From Holdemanella porci (GTDB taxonomy: Bacteria > Bacillota_I > Bacilli_A > Erysipelotrichales > Erysipelotrichaceae), in NCBI RefSeq assembly GCF_019052655.1, contig NZ_JAHQVB010000003.1, positions 1 through 64,000 on the forward strand: DNA of 64,000 nucleotides, in the 5' to 3' direction. The notes below the pieces were generated by a model. That model ran no database searches, was not told the DNA's origin, and saw only the letters and a program-made list of their open reading frames with translations. Of this stretch, positions 1 to 9,004 are shown in pieces. A program made the position numbers and the translations under genes. Position 1 is the stretch's first letter. Each line of letters starts with the position of its first letter.

Positions 1-13
1 GCAAATGAAAAGC

Positions 14-54
14 GCCCATACAAATCATTTTATATGATTTGATGGGCTTTTTTT
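14..54 (+). terminator. intrinsic terminator at window start
   Basis: A stem (GCCCAT...ATGGGC with an inner AAATCAT/ATGATTT stem) is followed by seven T. It closes a transcription unit that lies upstream of the window. Confidence 0.85.
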
Positions 55-157
55 ACAAAAAAACGGCCAAAGTGATTGAAACGGCTTACAATACGCTTGA
101 AATCAGTCACTGAAAGTGATTTAATTAAGATAAGAAAAGGATTTGAGGTGCTATATT

Positions 158-649
158 ATGTTGCCTGAAGAAGCTATCCAAAAGGTGATGGATGCGTATT
201 ACCATATTACTGGATTAAGATGCTATTTCGTGCAAGACGAGACAGAAATTAGCAGTGCAAAGGAAAAGAATTTCTTTTGTAAATGTTTAAAAACAAGTTC
301 ATCTGCATTACGTCAATGTGATGAATGTACATTTGAAAATTATACAGGAGCTTTAAAATCAAATAAACCGCAAAAGTATGCATGTCATGCTGGACTTATC
401 AAATGGAGTGTTCCCGTATCGTTTGCAGACGTAAAAGGTGTAATTATATCAGAAGGTGTTATTACAAAGCAGCAAGGCTTAGAAGCAGAGGATTGGGTCA
501 ATCATTTGGCAGAAACATATAATGTTTCTAGATCTATACTTTTACATAACTACACAAAAGTTGTTGTGATGAATGAAGATCAGGTTGAAGAAAGTATTGA
601 ATTGATGCAAGATCTATTAAAGTACTACAAAGCAGTAATCGAGGGTTAA
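158..649 (+). CDS. solo PocR-type sensory domain protein
   Basis: A small cytoplasmic protein (163 aa) made up almost entirely of a PocR ligand-binding domain. Conserved cysteines (FFCKCLK, RQCDEC) and the signature CHAGL are visible, spaced as in the PocR family, which senses small molecules and is usually fused to HTH or kinase modules. No HTH or kinase is present here, so it may be a stand-alone sensor acting through a partner. I chose the ATG at 158 because GAGGTG sits 7 nt upstream; an in-frame TTG at 143 is an alternative. It stands alone between two terminators, so context gives no pathway. The ligand is unknown. Confidence 0.8.
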   Translation: MLPEEAIQKVMDAYYHITGLRCYFVQDETEISSAKEKNFFCKCLKTSSSALRQCDECTFENYTGALKSNKPQKYACHAGLIKWSVPVSFADVKGVIISEGVITKQQGLEAEDWVNHLAETYNVSRSILLHNYTKVVVMNEDQVEESIELMQDLLKYYKAVIEG

Positions 650-665
650 TTCCTTCGATTTTTTT
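637..665 (+). terminator. intrinsic terminator of the PocR-domain gene
   Basis: AATCGAGG pairs with CCTTCGATT (one bulge) and runs into seven T. The stem overlaps the stop codon of the preceding gene. Confidence 0.75.
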
Positions 666-669
666 GTAT

Positions 670-694
670 AAAAAAAGCCAGCAAATTGCTGACT
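670..694 (-). terminator. intrinsic terminator of the deacetylase gene
   Basis: Read on the minus strand, AGTCAGCA/TGCTGGCT forms a hairpin (one mismatch) followed by a T run directly after the stop codon of the deacetylase gene. Confidence 0.75.
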
Positions 695-2065
695 TAGTTA
701 TTGACTCCATGATGGAATATCGGTGTATCATCACTGATCGCTTTAAATACATAACCACGACTTTTATAGTTTTCAATGATGGCTGGCAAAGCTTCAACTG
801 TAGAAGTTTTAGGACTTGAGTCGTGGAACAACAACATAATTTGATCGTAGTTACAATTCGTTGAGTTATCGACGATTGTTTGAGCAGGTACGCTGTTTGA
901 AGCGGCATCCCCACTTGAGCAGTTCCAGTCAAAATATTCATAACCTCTTTCATGTACCATACTATCAAGTTTTGACATAATACCATGAGAGTAGTTGGCA
1001 GAAACCATATTGCTTGAACCACCAGGGAAACGAATATATTTTGGAGCTTTTCCTGTGATTTGTTTAACCATATCACTTATTTGTTGTAAATCATTAAAAT
1101 ATGCTTCTGTAGATGAATAGACGGTCGCATAATCATGCGTATATGTATGAAGTGCAATCGTATTTCCTTGTTTTTCTGCTTTTCGAATGGAATCATTATA
1201 TTTTTGATTGTTTCCAGTCACAAAGAATGTAGCTTTCGCATCATATTTCTTTAGTATCTTTAATACTTTATCTGTATTTTCACTTGGACCATCATCAAAT
1301 GTTAGATAAACGACTTTTGCAGGTTCCTCAACAACGACACTAATCTTTTTCTTAGCCTTATTGCCAGAACGATCCGTTGCCGTAACCGTTAATTTATAAG
1401 TGCCTTCTTTTTGTCTTTACTTTTGAAGAATCGATTTTGATCTTTGGATTTAAATCTAAGTTATCCGTTACTTCAATATAAGATTTATAGTTCGGTTTTG
1501 AATCTGTATAGACATGAATTGGATCTGTACTAATAACAGGTTTTTCAGTATCTATTTTTAACGTAAGTGTCGTATCTTTCATTGTGCAATTTCCATATGC
1601 ATCTTTAGCTATGATCGTCACTGTTTGTTTTTCATCTTTAGTCACTTTATTTTTAAAAGATAAGGTAACCTTTGAATCATCTTCAACACTTTCTACAAAA
1701 GAATTGGGCTTCACATCTTCTTTTAAATCGGTGGTGTACGTTTTAACTTTTAGCTTTGGTGCTTTCGTATCTTTTACTGAGACTGTACACGTTTTTTTAT
1801 AGTCTTTTATTTGATAAGTAACTGTATAATTACCTACTCTTTTAGTATCGATATCACTTGAAACTTGAACACTAGAATCCGAATGATAGAAGACTTGTTG
1901 AATGTTTGTCTTTGGATCATACTCATGATTGATCTCTACTTCTGGATTTGTAGAATATAATAATATAGGATTTTTAAAAGCATAACCCATCAAAAATATC
2001 ATGCATATAAATAAAAAAGCAATCAAGCCATTTCCGAAAGTATCTTTCCTTTTTTTATTTGTCAT
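694..2065 (-). pseudogene. polysaccharide deacetylase with Ig-like repeats, frameshifted
   Basis: A membrane-anchored peptidoglycan/polysaccharide N-deacetylase (NodB/CE4 family) split by one frameshift. The N-terminal part has a cytoplasmic KKRK tail, one membrane segment (roughly residues 12-30) and DUF5011-like Ig repeats that would project through the wall. After the break, the second frame carries every CE4 motif: TFDDGPS, HTYTHD, RFPGGSS, DWNCSSGD and LLFHDS. The frames join at the A5 run at 1408-1412 (T5 on plus); removing one A gives a continuous protein. The start at 2065 has a GAGG about 8 nt upstream. All catalytic motifs survive, so the lesion is recent, a switch, or a sequencing error. 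Confidence 0.85.
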
Positions 2066-2157
2066 AGTTGACCCTCGAAAGATATGGTCCAGTCTTTTTT
2101 TGTGCACAAAAAATTAAATTCCCTAAACATAATTAACCCCTTTTAAACTCTATATCT

Positions 2158-2163
2158 ATTATA
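2158..2163 (-). promoter_or_regulatory. -10 element of the deacetylase gene
   Basis: TATAAT on the minus strand, preceded by TG (extended -10), about 95 nt upstream of the deacetylase start. No convincing -35 is seen. Confidence 0.45.
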
Positions 2164-2210
2164 CATGAAATAAGAGAAATTGTTCTAAAGATTATGGTTC
2201 TTTTTTCTTG

Positions 2211-2239
2211 TTGTAGTTGTGCATAAATTCTTATATAAT
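2211..2239 (+). promoter_or_regulatory. sigma-A promoter of pstA
   Basis: TTGTAG, a 17-nt spacer and TATAAT lie 27 nt upstream of the pstA start codon. Confidence 0.65.
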
Positions 2240-2265
2240 AACCTTAGAAAGGTGGGGGAAGCACT

Positions 2266-2589
2266 ATGAAACTTATCCTAGCAATTTTATCAAATGACGA
2301 TAGTCCAGTGGCAAGTAATGCACTAAATAAAAATGGTTTTTCTGTTACTAAATTAGCAACGACTGGTGGATTCCTTCGCGCAGGCAATACAACGTTGATC
2401 ATTGGTTGTGAAGACGAAAAAGTAGAAGCAGCTATAGATATCATCAAGGAATATTCAAGTAAGCGAACGGAAATTGTACCTAGTACAGCTAGTTATGACA
2501 TTGGCCGTTATGCAAGTTTTCCTGTGGAAGTTACTGTTGGTGGAGCCACAATTTTCGTGCTAGATGTAGCACAATTCTTAAAGGTTTAG
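2266..2589 (+). CDS. pstA: cyclic-di-AMP receptor PstA (DarA)
   Basis: A 107-aa PII-like cytoplasmic protein (DUF970). The family forms trimers that bind c-di-AMP between subunits and relay its level to unknown partners. The sequence shows the diagnostic stretch TTGGFLRAGNTT around residues 32-43, preceded by the SNDD-SPVASNALN helix, and ends GGATIFVLDV. Length matches the family. The start has a strong purine-rich SD (GGTGGGGGAAG). It is monocistronic, with its own promoter and terminator. Family assignment is firm; the output of the receptor is not known. Confidence 0.93.
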   Translation: MKLILAILSNDDSPVASNALNKNGFSVTKLATTGGFLRAGNTTLIIGCEDEKVEAAIDIIKEYSSKRTEIVPSTASYDIGRYASFPVEVTVGGATIFVLDVAQFLKV

Positions 2590-2600
2590 AAAACAAAGGG

Positions 2601-2627
2601 GGTAGAATATAATGTTCTACCTTTTTT
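2601..2627 (+). terminator. intrinsic terminator of pstA
   Basis: GGTAGAA pairs with TTCTACC around a short loop, followed by six T. Confidence 0.9.
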
Positions 2628-2712
2628 CTGTTAAAAAAATTGTGAATAAAGACCCATTAGGGGCTTTTTTCTGTTATGATTGAATGGTAAAGAAAAAGGA
2701 GATTAAAACGCA

Positions 2713-3945
2713 ATGAAAATACTAGTTATCGGTAAGGGCGGACGTGAACACGCACTTGCGTATGCATGCAAACGCTCAGTTTTGTGTGATGAGTTGATTT
2801 GTGCTCCAGGTAATCCTGGAATGGAAAAAATTGGAGAATGTGTCAATGTGAAAGACAATGATGTAGAAGGTCTTGTCGCTTTGGCAAAAGAAAGAAATGT
2901 AGATTTAACCATCGTAGGTCCTGAGGCAACTTTAGCTCTAGGTGTTGTAGATGCGTTTAAAAAAGAAGGCCTAAAGATTTTTGGGCCAGACAAAAAAGCA
3001 ACTCAGGTTGAATCAAGTAAGGATTTTGCCAAGAAAATTATGGCAAAATACAATATTCCAACAGCTGCATATAAAACATTCTATGATTTAGAATCTGCAT
3101 GGACTTATGTACAAGAACAGGGAGCTCCTATTGTTATTAAGGAAGATGGCTTAAAAGCTGGAAAAGGTGTTACAGTAGCTTCTACGTTAGAACAGGCTAA
3201 GGAAGCCTTAGACATTGCCTTTGCGATTGAAAATAATTCGGTTGTGATTGAAGAATGTTTATTTGGATTTGAATTTTCTTTGATCTGTCTAGTACACAAT
3301 GAAACAGTTGTACCTTTAGAAGTAGCCCAAGATCACAAGTGTGTATTTGATGGAGATAAAGGCCCAAATACAGGTGGTATGGGATCTTATAGTCCAGTTA
3401 AGAAGATTACTTCTGAAATTATCGATGAAGCTATGAATGAAATTATGAAACCAATGGCAAGTGCTATGGTTAAAGAAGGTGTTCCATTCACTGGATTCTT
3501 ATATGGTGGATTAATGTTGACAGAAAAAGGTATCAAAACAATTGAATTTAATGCACGTTTTGGAGATCCAGAAGCCGAAGTTATTTTGCCTCGTTTAGAA
3601 AGTGATTTTGTCCAAGCTATTTTAGATTTAATGGATAATAAACCAGTTGAACTAAAATGGACAGATAAAGTCAGTCACGGTGTTGTTTTAGCAAGTACAA
3701 ACTATCCTGCAAGCTCTACAAAAGGATCTTTGATTACAGGTGTAGACGATGTAGATGGATTGGTTTTCCACATGGGAACAAAAATGACAGATGAAGGATT
3801 GGTCACAGATGGAGGCCGTGTTTTAATGGTCGTTACTCTAGAAGATGACTTACAGACTGCATTTGATCATACATATAAAGAATTAGAAAAGATTCAATGT
3901 AAAGATTTATTTCACAGAAATGATATTGGAAAGAAGGATATGTAA
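2713..3945 (+). CDS. purD: phosphoribosylamine-glycine ligase
   Basis: GAR synthetase catalyses the second step of de novo purine synthesis, joining glycine to phosphoribosylamine with ATP. The 410-aa protein has the N-terminal GKGGREHA loop, the ATP-grasp segment DGLKAGKGV and the metal-binding [10 protein letters not shown] region, all in the expected order. Length is slightly shorter than the usual 420-430 aa. The fhs start codon follows its stop by one nucleotide, so the two are cotranscribed, pairing a purine step with supply of the formyl-THF used by the pathway. purF lies separately at 25 kb; other pur genes are outside the window. Confidence 0.96.
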   Translation: MKILVIGKGGREHALAYACKRSVLCDELICAPGNPGMEKIGECVNVKDNDVEGLVALAKERNVDLTIVGPEATLALGVVDAFKKEGLKIFGPDKKATQVESSKDFAKKIMAKYNIPTAAYKTFYDLESAWTYVQEQGAPIVIKEDGLKAGKGVTVASTLEQAKEALDIAFAIENNSVVIEECLFGFEFSLICLVHNETVVPLEVAQDHKCVFDGDKGPNTGGMGSYSPVKKITSEIIDEAMNEIMKPMASAMVKEGVPFTGFLYGGLMLTEKGIKTIEFNARFGDPEAEVILPRLESDFVQAILDLMDNKPVELKWTDKVSHGVVLASTNYPASSTKGSLITGVDDVDGLVFHMGTKMTDEGLVTDGGRVLMVVTLEDDLQTAFDHTYKELEKIQCKDLFHRNDIGKKDM

Positions 3946-3946
3946 A

Positions 3947-5617
3947 ATGGCTAAAACAGATTTAGAAATTGCACAAGAATGTGTCATGGAACCAATTGAA
4001 AAGGTTGCCGCAAAAATTGGAATTCCTGCAGATAGCTTGGAACATTATGGAAAATATAAAGCTAAATTGTCTTTTGATTATTTAAAATCCATTGAAAATA
4101 ATCCTCATGGAAAATTAGTATTAGTTACAGCCATTAATCCTACTAAGGCTGGAGAAGGAAAGAGTACGACAACTGTTGGTTTAGGTGATGCTTTAAATCG
4201 TTTAGGTAAGAAAACGATGATGGCTTTACGTGAACCAAGTTTAGGTCCAGTATTTGGATTAAAAGGTGGAGCTACAGGTGGTGGCTATGCCCAAGTTGTA
4301 CCAATGGAAGATATCAACCTTCACTTTACTGGAGATATGCATGCGATTACAACAGCTAATAACTTAGTTAGTGCATGTTTAGATAATGTGATTCATCAGG
4401 GAAATGAATTGAATATTGATCCTGAAAAAGTAACTTTCAAACGTTGTTTAGATATGAATGATCGTACTTTGCGTAATATTACCATTGGTTGTGGTGCAAA
4501 AGCCAATGGAGTTGAACGTAAAGACGGATTTAATATTACTGTCGCAAGTGAAATCATGGCAGCTTTATGTTTGGCAGATGATTTAATGGATTTAAAGAAA
4601 AGATTTGGAAAAATGCTTGTGGCATATACTTATGATGATAAGCCTGTATATGTACATGATTTGGGTATAGAAGGCGCATTGGCTATGGTTATGAAAGATG
4701 CTGTATTGCCTAACGTTGTTCAAACACTTGAACATAATCCAGTATTGATTCATGGTGGTCCATTTGCGAATATTGCGCATGGATGTAACTCTGTCATTGC
4801 CACAAAAGCATGTCTAGAACTTGCAGATTATACAGTTACAGAAGCTGGATTTGGTGCGGATTTAGGCGCTGAAAAATTCTTGGATATCAAGTGTCGATTG
4901 GCTAATCTTAAACCAAATGCGGTTGTAATCGTTGCGACAATTCGTGCCTTAAAACAACATGGTGGAATTGCCTTAGAAGATTTAAAAGAAGAAAATGTAG
5001 AGGCTATGCTTGTAGGATGTGAAAACTTAGCAAAACATATTGATACCGTACAACAATTTGGTTTACCATACATTGTTGCGATCAATGAATTTGCGACAGA
5101 TACACCAGCTGAAGTAGCTGCATTAGAAAAATGGTGCGAAGAAAACAACCACCCAATGTCATTATCTCAAGTATGGGCAAAAGGTGGAGAAGGTGCTATT
5201 GATTTAGCCAATAAAGTAGTTGCGTTATGTGATCAAGAAAATAACTATGCTCCTTTATATGATTTAGATAAGTCAATTGAAGAAAAAGTAGAAACCATTG
5301 CCAAGAAAGTATATGGTGCAGATGGTGTTGATTTTACAGAAGAAGCACAAGCACAAATTGCGAAGTTCAATGAATTAGGATGGGATAAATTACCAATTTG
5401 TATGGCTAAAACACAAATGTCATTATCAGATGATGGTAAAGTAATGGGTCGTCCTACAGGATTTAGAATTACAGTTCGTGAATTACGCCCAAGTTTAGGT
5501 GCAGGCTTCATTGTTGCTCTAACAGGTAAAGTATTAACAATGCCAGGACTTCCAAAACATCCAAGTGCATTAGACATGGATGTGGATGAAGATGGTAAGA
5601 TCGTAGGATTATTCTAA
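3947..5617 (+). CDS. fhs: formate-tetrahydrofolate ligase
   Basis: Formyl-THF synthetase makes 10-formyl-THF from formate, THF and ATP, feeding purine synthesis and formyl-Met. The 556-aa product carries the P-loop-like [11 protein letters not shown] at about residues 66-76, then [20 protein letters not shown] and the C-terminal [13 protein letters not shown] chose the ATG at 3947 because AAGAAGGA lies upstream and the family begins [14 protein letters not shown]; upstream in-frame codons overlap purD. A terminator follows directly. Confidence 0.97.
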   Translation: MAKTDLEIAQECVMEPIEKVAAKIGIPADSLEHYGKYKAKLSFDYLKSIENNPHGKLVLVTAINPTKAGEGKSTTTVGLGDALNRLGKKTMMALREPSLGPVFGLKGGATGGGYAQVVPMEDINLHFTGDMHAITTANNLVSACLDNVIHQGNELNIDPEKVTFKRCLDMNDRTLRNITIGCGAKANGVERKDGFNITVASEIMAALCLADDLMDLKKRFGKMLVAYTYDDKPVYVHDLGIEGALAMVMKDAVLPNVVQTLEHNPVLIHGGPFANIAHGCNSVIATKACLELADYTVTEAGFGADLGAEKFLDIKCRLANLKPNAVVIVATIRALKQHGGIALEDLKEENVEAMLVGCENLAKHIDTVQQFGLPYIVAINEFATDTPAEVAALEKWCEENNHPMSLSQVWAKGGEGAIDLANKVVALCDQENNYAPLYDLDKSIEEKVETIAKKVYGADGVDFTEEAQAQIAKFNELGWDKLPICMAKTQMSLSDDGKVMGRPTGFRITVRELRPSLGAGFIVALTGKVLTMPGLPKHPSALDMDVDEDGKIVGLF

Positions 5618-5624
5618 TGTCAAA

Positions 5625-5653
5625 GGCTGGATGAAAAATTCCAGTCTTTTTTT
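5625..5653 (+). terminator. intrinsic terminator of purD-fhs
   Basis: GGCTGGA pairs with TCCAGTC and runs into seven T just after the fhs stop. Confidence 0.9.
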
Positions 5654-5662
5654 GCTTTCATC

Positions 5663-5698
5663 AAAAAAGAGTCCAGACAATCAAATGTTGTCTGGACT
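5663..5698 (-). terminator. bidirectional terminator between fhs and the lipoprotein gene
   Basis: An 11-bp stem, AGTCCAGACAA/TTGTCTGGACT, has a T run on the minus side (A6 at 5663-5668 on plus) and TTTT on the plus side, so it can stop both converging units. Confidence 0.85.
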
Positions 5699-5713
5699 TT
5701 TGGTGAGTAAAGC

Positions 5714-6508
5714 TTATTGTCTTCCAATGTCTAAATCAAGGGTTTTATTTGTTGCATCATAGTGTATATTGACTAATATATTATCGTTGTTAACTCCTAA
5801 AAAAGATTTTTCTGGAGAATTTGGATCCATGGAATCAAAACCTTTCTCCTTTATTTTCTTTATGTAGTCAAAATATTCATTTTCTTCTACTTCATAATAA
5901 TGAATGGCATATTTATTCTTTTTGTTGAAAACCGTTCGTGAAATAGAATCTGTTTTTGGCAATAATGAGTTTAATTCACTTACTGGAGAAGACAGATTTT
6001 TCTTTTCTTCTTTAGCATCTTCTTGGATCAAACGATTGTATTCTTTTTCTTTTGCTTCTATTACTGTCATAGAATCATAATTTGGATTATTGGCTAAGTC
6101 TTTTTCGTTACCATTTTCATCCATGACTGTAGATGCATCTGTGAAGCCACCATTTTTCTTATTATAGAAAACCTCATCTGAATCATTGAATCCCTCAAAT
6201 TCTTCAGTTAAATAGTTATTTACATCCATAGCTAGTAAAGCATAATATTTAGCTTTTTTTGCCTGAATGGCTCCTGAATCTTGATCACTATCATAATATT
6301 TTCCATTCACTTCTTTTGTTCCATGTATATATTCTCCATTTGGCAAACGAATAATTGTATCTGAATCACTATATGAAGAGAATGAATCATAAGCTACATT
6401 ATCCTTTAGAATATACTCCTTAATATTATTTGTGTTTGTGATGGTAGGTGTAGAAGAGCATCCAGTTATTAAAAGTAAACTTGTGATTGCGATAGCTAAT
6501 TTTTTCAT
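5714..6508 (-). CDS. uncharacterised lipoprotein
   Basis: A 264-aa secreted lipoprotein. The signal peptide is clear: MKK, a hydrophobic stretch, then the lipobox LITGC with the lipidated cysteine at about residue 17, followed by a short Ser/Thr linker. The mature part is acidic, lysine- and asparagine-rich and carries no family I recognise; the segment around residues 130-175 is rich in E/K and may form a coiled coil. It is a single gene with its own terminator. Function is unknown. Confidence 0.8.
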   Translation of the reverse strand: MKKLAIAITSLLLITGCSSTPTITNTNNIKEYILKDNVAYDSFSSYSDSDTIIRLPNGEYIHGTKEVNGKYYDSDQDSGAIQAKKAKYYALLAMDVNNYLTEEFEGFNDSDEVFYNKKNGGFTDASTVMDENGNEKDLANNPNYDSMTVIEAKEKEYNRLIQEDAKEEKKNLSSPVSELNSLLPKTDSISRTVFNKKNKYAIHYYEVEENEYFDYIKKIKEKGFDSMDPNSPEKSFLGVNNDNILVNIHYDATNKTLDLDIGRQ

Positions 6509-6587
6509 AGTTAAGTGCCTGCCTTTCTAATTTAAGTATAATATATTATTTTAATTATTGACTAGTTATGTATAAGAGGCAAAAATA

Positions 6588-6716
6588 ATGAATAAGATTT
6601 TGTGTAGATTTGAAAAAATAACAGACGCAAGTTTTAAAGTGTTGTATACAGTAGAAACTAATGATTTAAAATCATTTGCAGGAGTTTCGAAATCAGTTTC
6701 AATGTCGTTAAGTTAA
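6588..6716 (+). CDS. possible small protein (42 aa)
   Basis: An ATG at 6588 follows AAGAGG with 8-nt spacing and opens a 42-codon frame starting MNKILCRFEK and ending SMSLS. The stop codon overlaps a strong hairpin (6715-6743). RBS, length and hairpin position are consistent with a real small gene, but there is no recognised family and the surroundings look decayed. Confidence 0.35.
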   Translation: MNKILCRFEKITDASFKVLYTVETNDLKSFAGVSKSVSMSLS

Positions 6717-6743
6717 GTCAGGATTGTAATAAAATCCTGACTT
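6715..6743 (+). terminator. hairpin after the 42-aa ORF
   Basis: A perfect 10-bp stem, AAGTCAGGAT/ATCCTGACTT. It lacks the U run of a classical terminator, so it may be an inefficient terminator or an mRNA end-stabilising structure. Confidence 0.45.
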
Positions 6744-6967
6744 ATGAGGTTCATAACAATTTGGGGAAATTTATAAAAGTTTAGTCCAAAATATTTTAAG
6801 TTTTAGATACCTTTTATTTTCTTTTCCTTAAATAAAAGAATTAATTCTTGCTTTTTTGTTATTAATCATTAAAAATACTCCATCTTTTACAATCATATAA
6901 TTTGTAAACTCGGACAAATCTCTAATAATAGTTTTATTTGGTAAGACACCAATGATTTGTTTGTTGA
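6744..6967. other. AT-rich gene-free stretch
   Basis: No gene with start, RBS and reasonable length is seen on either strand between the 6743 hairpin and the HsdS remnant. The sequence looks like decayed accessory DNA. Confidence 0.4.
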
Positions 6968-7189
6968 AAGCTATATAAACAACATATAGATTTGTCGGAA
7001 TATATAAATAAAAATACTAACCCGAAGCTTACGCAGGAAAAATTGAACAGTATCATGATCTACATGCCTAACGACACAACATTAGATTTAATTATTTCAA
7101 GTATCAACCAATGTGACAAATTGAAATTTAAAGCACAAGAATTTATAAAAATTCTCAAAAACACAATAGAAAAAGTTTTATTGGAGTGA
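6968..7189 (+). pseudogene. C-terminal remnant of a type I restriction specificity subunit (hsdS)
   Basis: The frame reads LYKQHIDLSEYINKN, then TNPKLTQEKLNSIMIYMP, then a helical tail ending IEKVLLE. This matches the end of an HsdS target-recognition domain (the xxxNPKLTQEKL...IxxP pattern) followed by the conserved coiled-coil helix. Everything upstream is missing: an in-frame stop lies at 6965. No hsdM or hsdR is nearby. It is a remnant of a lost or rearranged restriction locus and cannot make a functional subunit. Confidence 0.55.
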
Positions 7190-7399
7190 AGCAATCTGCT
7201 AGTGCGATGCGCATGTTGGAGGTTGTTCATAAAATAACTTCACATGCCATTTCGGTACTTGAGCATAAGAAAATAACCACATTGGAGTAAATCGATACTC
7301 TGATGTGGTCATCTAATTTTGAGTTTTGTTTGAAGGCTTCACTTAGAAATTATTGCTGTTTTCGTTAATTCCTAATTGAGCCATCCAAAAATGAACTCT
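7190..7399. other. short gene-free stretch with a hairpin
   Basis: The only structure seen is a 12-bp hairpin at 7277-7308 (CCACAT.../...ATGTGG with two G-U pairs) without a clear T run. A 27-codon frame inside it lacks support. Confidence 0.4.
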
Positions 7400-7873
7400 T
7401 TACTTCTTCTTATAAGTAATTAAAACTGTTTCACCTGCTTTAGCTGTGTCGTTGTTTAAAAACGAGATGTTAAATAGACTATGATTTAGGATTACTAAAG
7501 GTGTGGTAAGGTTGATGTTTTTAGATTCCATAAAAGCTCTATCAATTGAGATGATAGGTGTTCCTTGTTTTACTTTAGTATTAACTTCAACTAAGGTATT
7601 AAAGCCTTCTCCTTTAAGGTTTACAGTTTCTAGTCCTATATGAACAAGAAGTTCCATGCCGTTATCTAGAGTCATACCAAAGGCATGTTTTGTTTCTGAA
7701 ATTAGGGTAATAGTACCATCTGCTGGTGCTACAAAGCTTGAATCTTTAGGGATGATTGCGATTCCTTCTCCCATCATTTTTTGGGCGAAGACTGGATCTG
7801 GTACTTCTTCGATTGGAATAATTTTTCCGTTAACTGGTGCGACTAAATTGTTTTTCTTTAAAAAATTGAACAT
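7400..7873 (-). CDS. PTS glucose-family EIIA protein
   Basis: A free-standing EIIA of the glucose superfamily (157 aa), the cytoplasmic phosphocarrier between HPr and an EIIB domain. The two active-site histidines are visible in ETKHAFGM and LLVHIGLETV, and PVNGKIIP begins the domain. I chose the ATG at 7873 because AAGGAG lies 9 nt upstream. It is transcribed away from the licT-EIICB-GH4 operon. The EIICB at 9103 lacks an EIIA domain, so this is its likely partner. Its leader carries a promoter, a RAT-like sequence and a terminator, so it is probably under the same antitermination control. Confidence 0.88.
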   Translation of the reverse strand: MFNFLKKNNLVAPVNGKIIPIEEVPDPVFAQKMMGEGIAIIPKDSSFVAPADGTITLISETKHAFGMTLDNGMELLVHIGLETVNLKGEGFNTLVEVNTKVKQGTPIISIDRAFMESKNINLTTPLVILNHSLFNISFLNNDTAKAGETVLITYKKK

Positions 7874-7890
7874 ACTGTTATCTCCTTTCC

Positions 7891-7954
7891 TAAAAATAAA
7901 AGGCATGAGCATCTAAAAAGAATAACTCATGCCTGATTGAACAGTAACATTGTC
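7891..7954 (-). promoter_or_regulatory. RAT antiterminator site and terminator in the EIIA leader
   Basis: On the minus strand the leader contains ATGTTACTG...CAGGCATGAG, a ribonucleic antiterminator-like sequence (7926-7954). It overlaps a terminator, AGGCATGAG/CTCATGCCT plus a T-rich tail (7891-7934). BglG/LicT proteins bind RAT RNA and stop such terminators forming. This site is more diverged than the two in the facing operon. Confidence 0.65.
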
Positions 7955-7961
7955 AGTAATT

Positions 7962-7990
7962 ATTTAAACCCATTTTTGATTGCTTGTCAA
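7962..7990 (-). promoter_or_regulatory. promoter of the EIIA gene
   Basis: TTGACA, a 17-nt spacer and TTAAAT on the minus strand, just upstream of the RAT-terminator leader. Confidence 0.6.
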
Positions 7991-8031
7991 ATGAAAAAGA
8001 AACCAAAGAAATGAAAAAGAAAAAGAATGCG

Positions 8032-8059
8032 TTGACATTTGTGTGGGAATTGCTATAAT
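8032..8059 (+). promoter_or_regulatory. promoter of the licT-EIICB-GH4 operon
   Basis: TTGACA, a 16-nt spacer and TATAAT. A weak cre-like sequence (8023-8037, about three mismatches) overlaps the -35, so catabolite control is possible but not established. Confidence 0.8.
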
Positions 8060-8082
8060 TTAAATCGTAAGCAGATTATAAA

Positions 8083-8150
8083 ATAGGATTGTTACTTTAA
8101 TTAGGCAAGACCTACCCAGTAGACATTTGTTTATTGGTAGGTCTTTTTTT
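8083..8150 (+). promoter_or_regulatory. RAT site and terminator in the licT leader
   Basis: AGGATTGTTACT...AGGCAAGACC is a near-consensus LicT/SacY-type RAT (8085-8112). It overlaps the 5' arm of a terminator, AGACCTACC/GGTAGGTCT plus seven T (8108-8150). The antiterminator gene follows, implying autoregulation. Confidence 0.9.
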
Positions 8151-8170
8151 AACAAAAAAGGGGGATATCG

Positions 8171-8995
8171 ATGAGGGTAATTCGTGTATACAACAATAAT
8201 GTTGTGGCGACGAAAACTGATGATAAGGAAGCTATAGTTCAGGGATCTGGTATTGGATTTGGTAAAAAACCAGGTGATCTTATTGATGAAAAAAAGATTG
8301 AAAAGATATATTTCATCAAAGATGATCAATTAAGTAAGTTTGAAGAACTATTAGATGATGTCCCTATTGAGTATTTCCAAATTGCTGAGATGATTGCAGA
8401 AAAGGCTACAAGAGATTTAAATGTTTCTTTGGATAATCAAATTCTTGTAGCACTAGCCGATCATATCTATTTTGCGGTTGAGAGATATTATAAGAATGCC
8501 AATATGAGTAATTTCTTAAATTCAGAGATTTCTTACTTATATCGTAAGGAATATCAAGTTGGATTATGGGCTCTTGATAGGATTGAGGAGATGCTTAAGG
8601 TTAGACTGCCTAAGGATGAAGCTGGGCTTATAGCTCTTCATATTATTAATGCTTCAACTAAGGCTTCAACTCAAGATATTTCTGATACGCTTATATTTAT
8701 TAAGGGAATATTAGATATTATTAGTGAACAATTTAATATCACCTTTGATAAGGAAAAACTAGATACAACTAGGTTGATGACACATTTGAAGTTCTTGGCT
8801 AATCGTGTTATCTATCATGAAAATGAGAATATAGTTGAGCTAGATGATATGTATGACTTATTGGTTAGTAGGAAAACAGAGTGTAAGTTGTGCATTGAGG
8901 AGATAGATAATTATGTTCAAGGAAAATTTGGGTATAAGTTGTCTAAGCAGGAGAAGGTGTACTTGTTGGTTCACTTGTTAAGGTTTCTGCATTAA
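8171..8995 (+). CDS. licT: BglG/LicT-family transcription antiterminator
   Basis: An RNA-binding antiterminator (274 aa). The N-terminal CAT domain (residues 1-56, including NNNVV and GSGIGFGKKPGD) binds RAT hairpins. Two PTS regulation domains follow; PRD1 has ADHIYFAVERY and PRD2 ends EKVYLLVHLLRF. The family is phosphorylated on PRD histidines by EIIB and HPr, coupling gene expression to sugar supply. The start ATG has a GGGGGAT SD. It heads the operon with EIICB and the GH4 enzyme, and RATs precede it, the EIICB gene and the divergent EIIA, so it probably controls all three. Confidence 0.93.
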   Translation: MRVIRVYNNNVVATKTDDKEAIVQGSGIGFGKKPGDLIDEKKIEKIYFIKDDQLSKFEELLDDVPIEYFQIAEMIAEKATRDLNVSLDNQILVALADHIYFAVERYYKNANMSNFLNSEISYLYRKEYQVGLWALDRIEEMLKVRLPKDEAGLIALHIINASTKASTQDISDTLIFIKGILDIISEQFNITFDKEKLDTTRLMTHLKFLANRVIYHENENIVELDDMYDLLVSRKTECKLCIEEIDNYVQGKFGYKLSKQEKVYLLVHLLRFLH

Positions 8996-9004
8996 AAATT
9001 TAAA

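Noticed and set aside
1394..1420. Programmed ribosomal frameshift in the deacetylase gene
   Set aside because: The A5 run lacks a classical heptamer slippery site and a downstream stimulator is not evident; indel or sequencing error is simpler.
6828..7008. Minus-strand open stretch of about 60 codons with protein-like pattern (RDLSEF...MIVKDGVFLMINN)
   Set aside because: No start codon with RBS, it overlaps the HsdS remnant on the other strand, and the match to any family is too vague.
7207..7290. 27-codon frame starting MRMLEVV
   Set aside because: It ends inside a hairpin, has no proper SD and no recognisable pattern.
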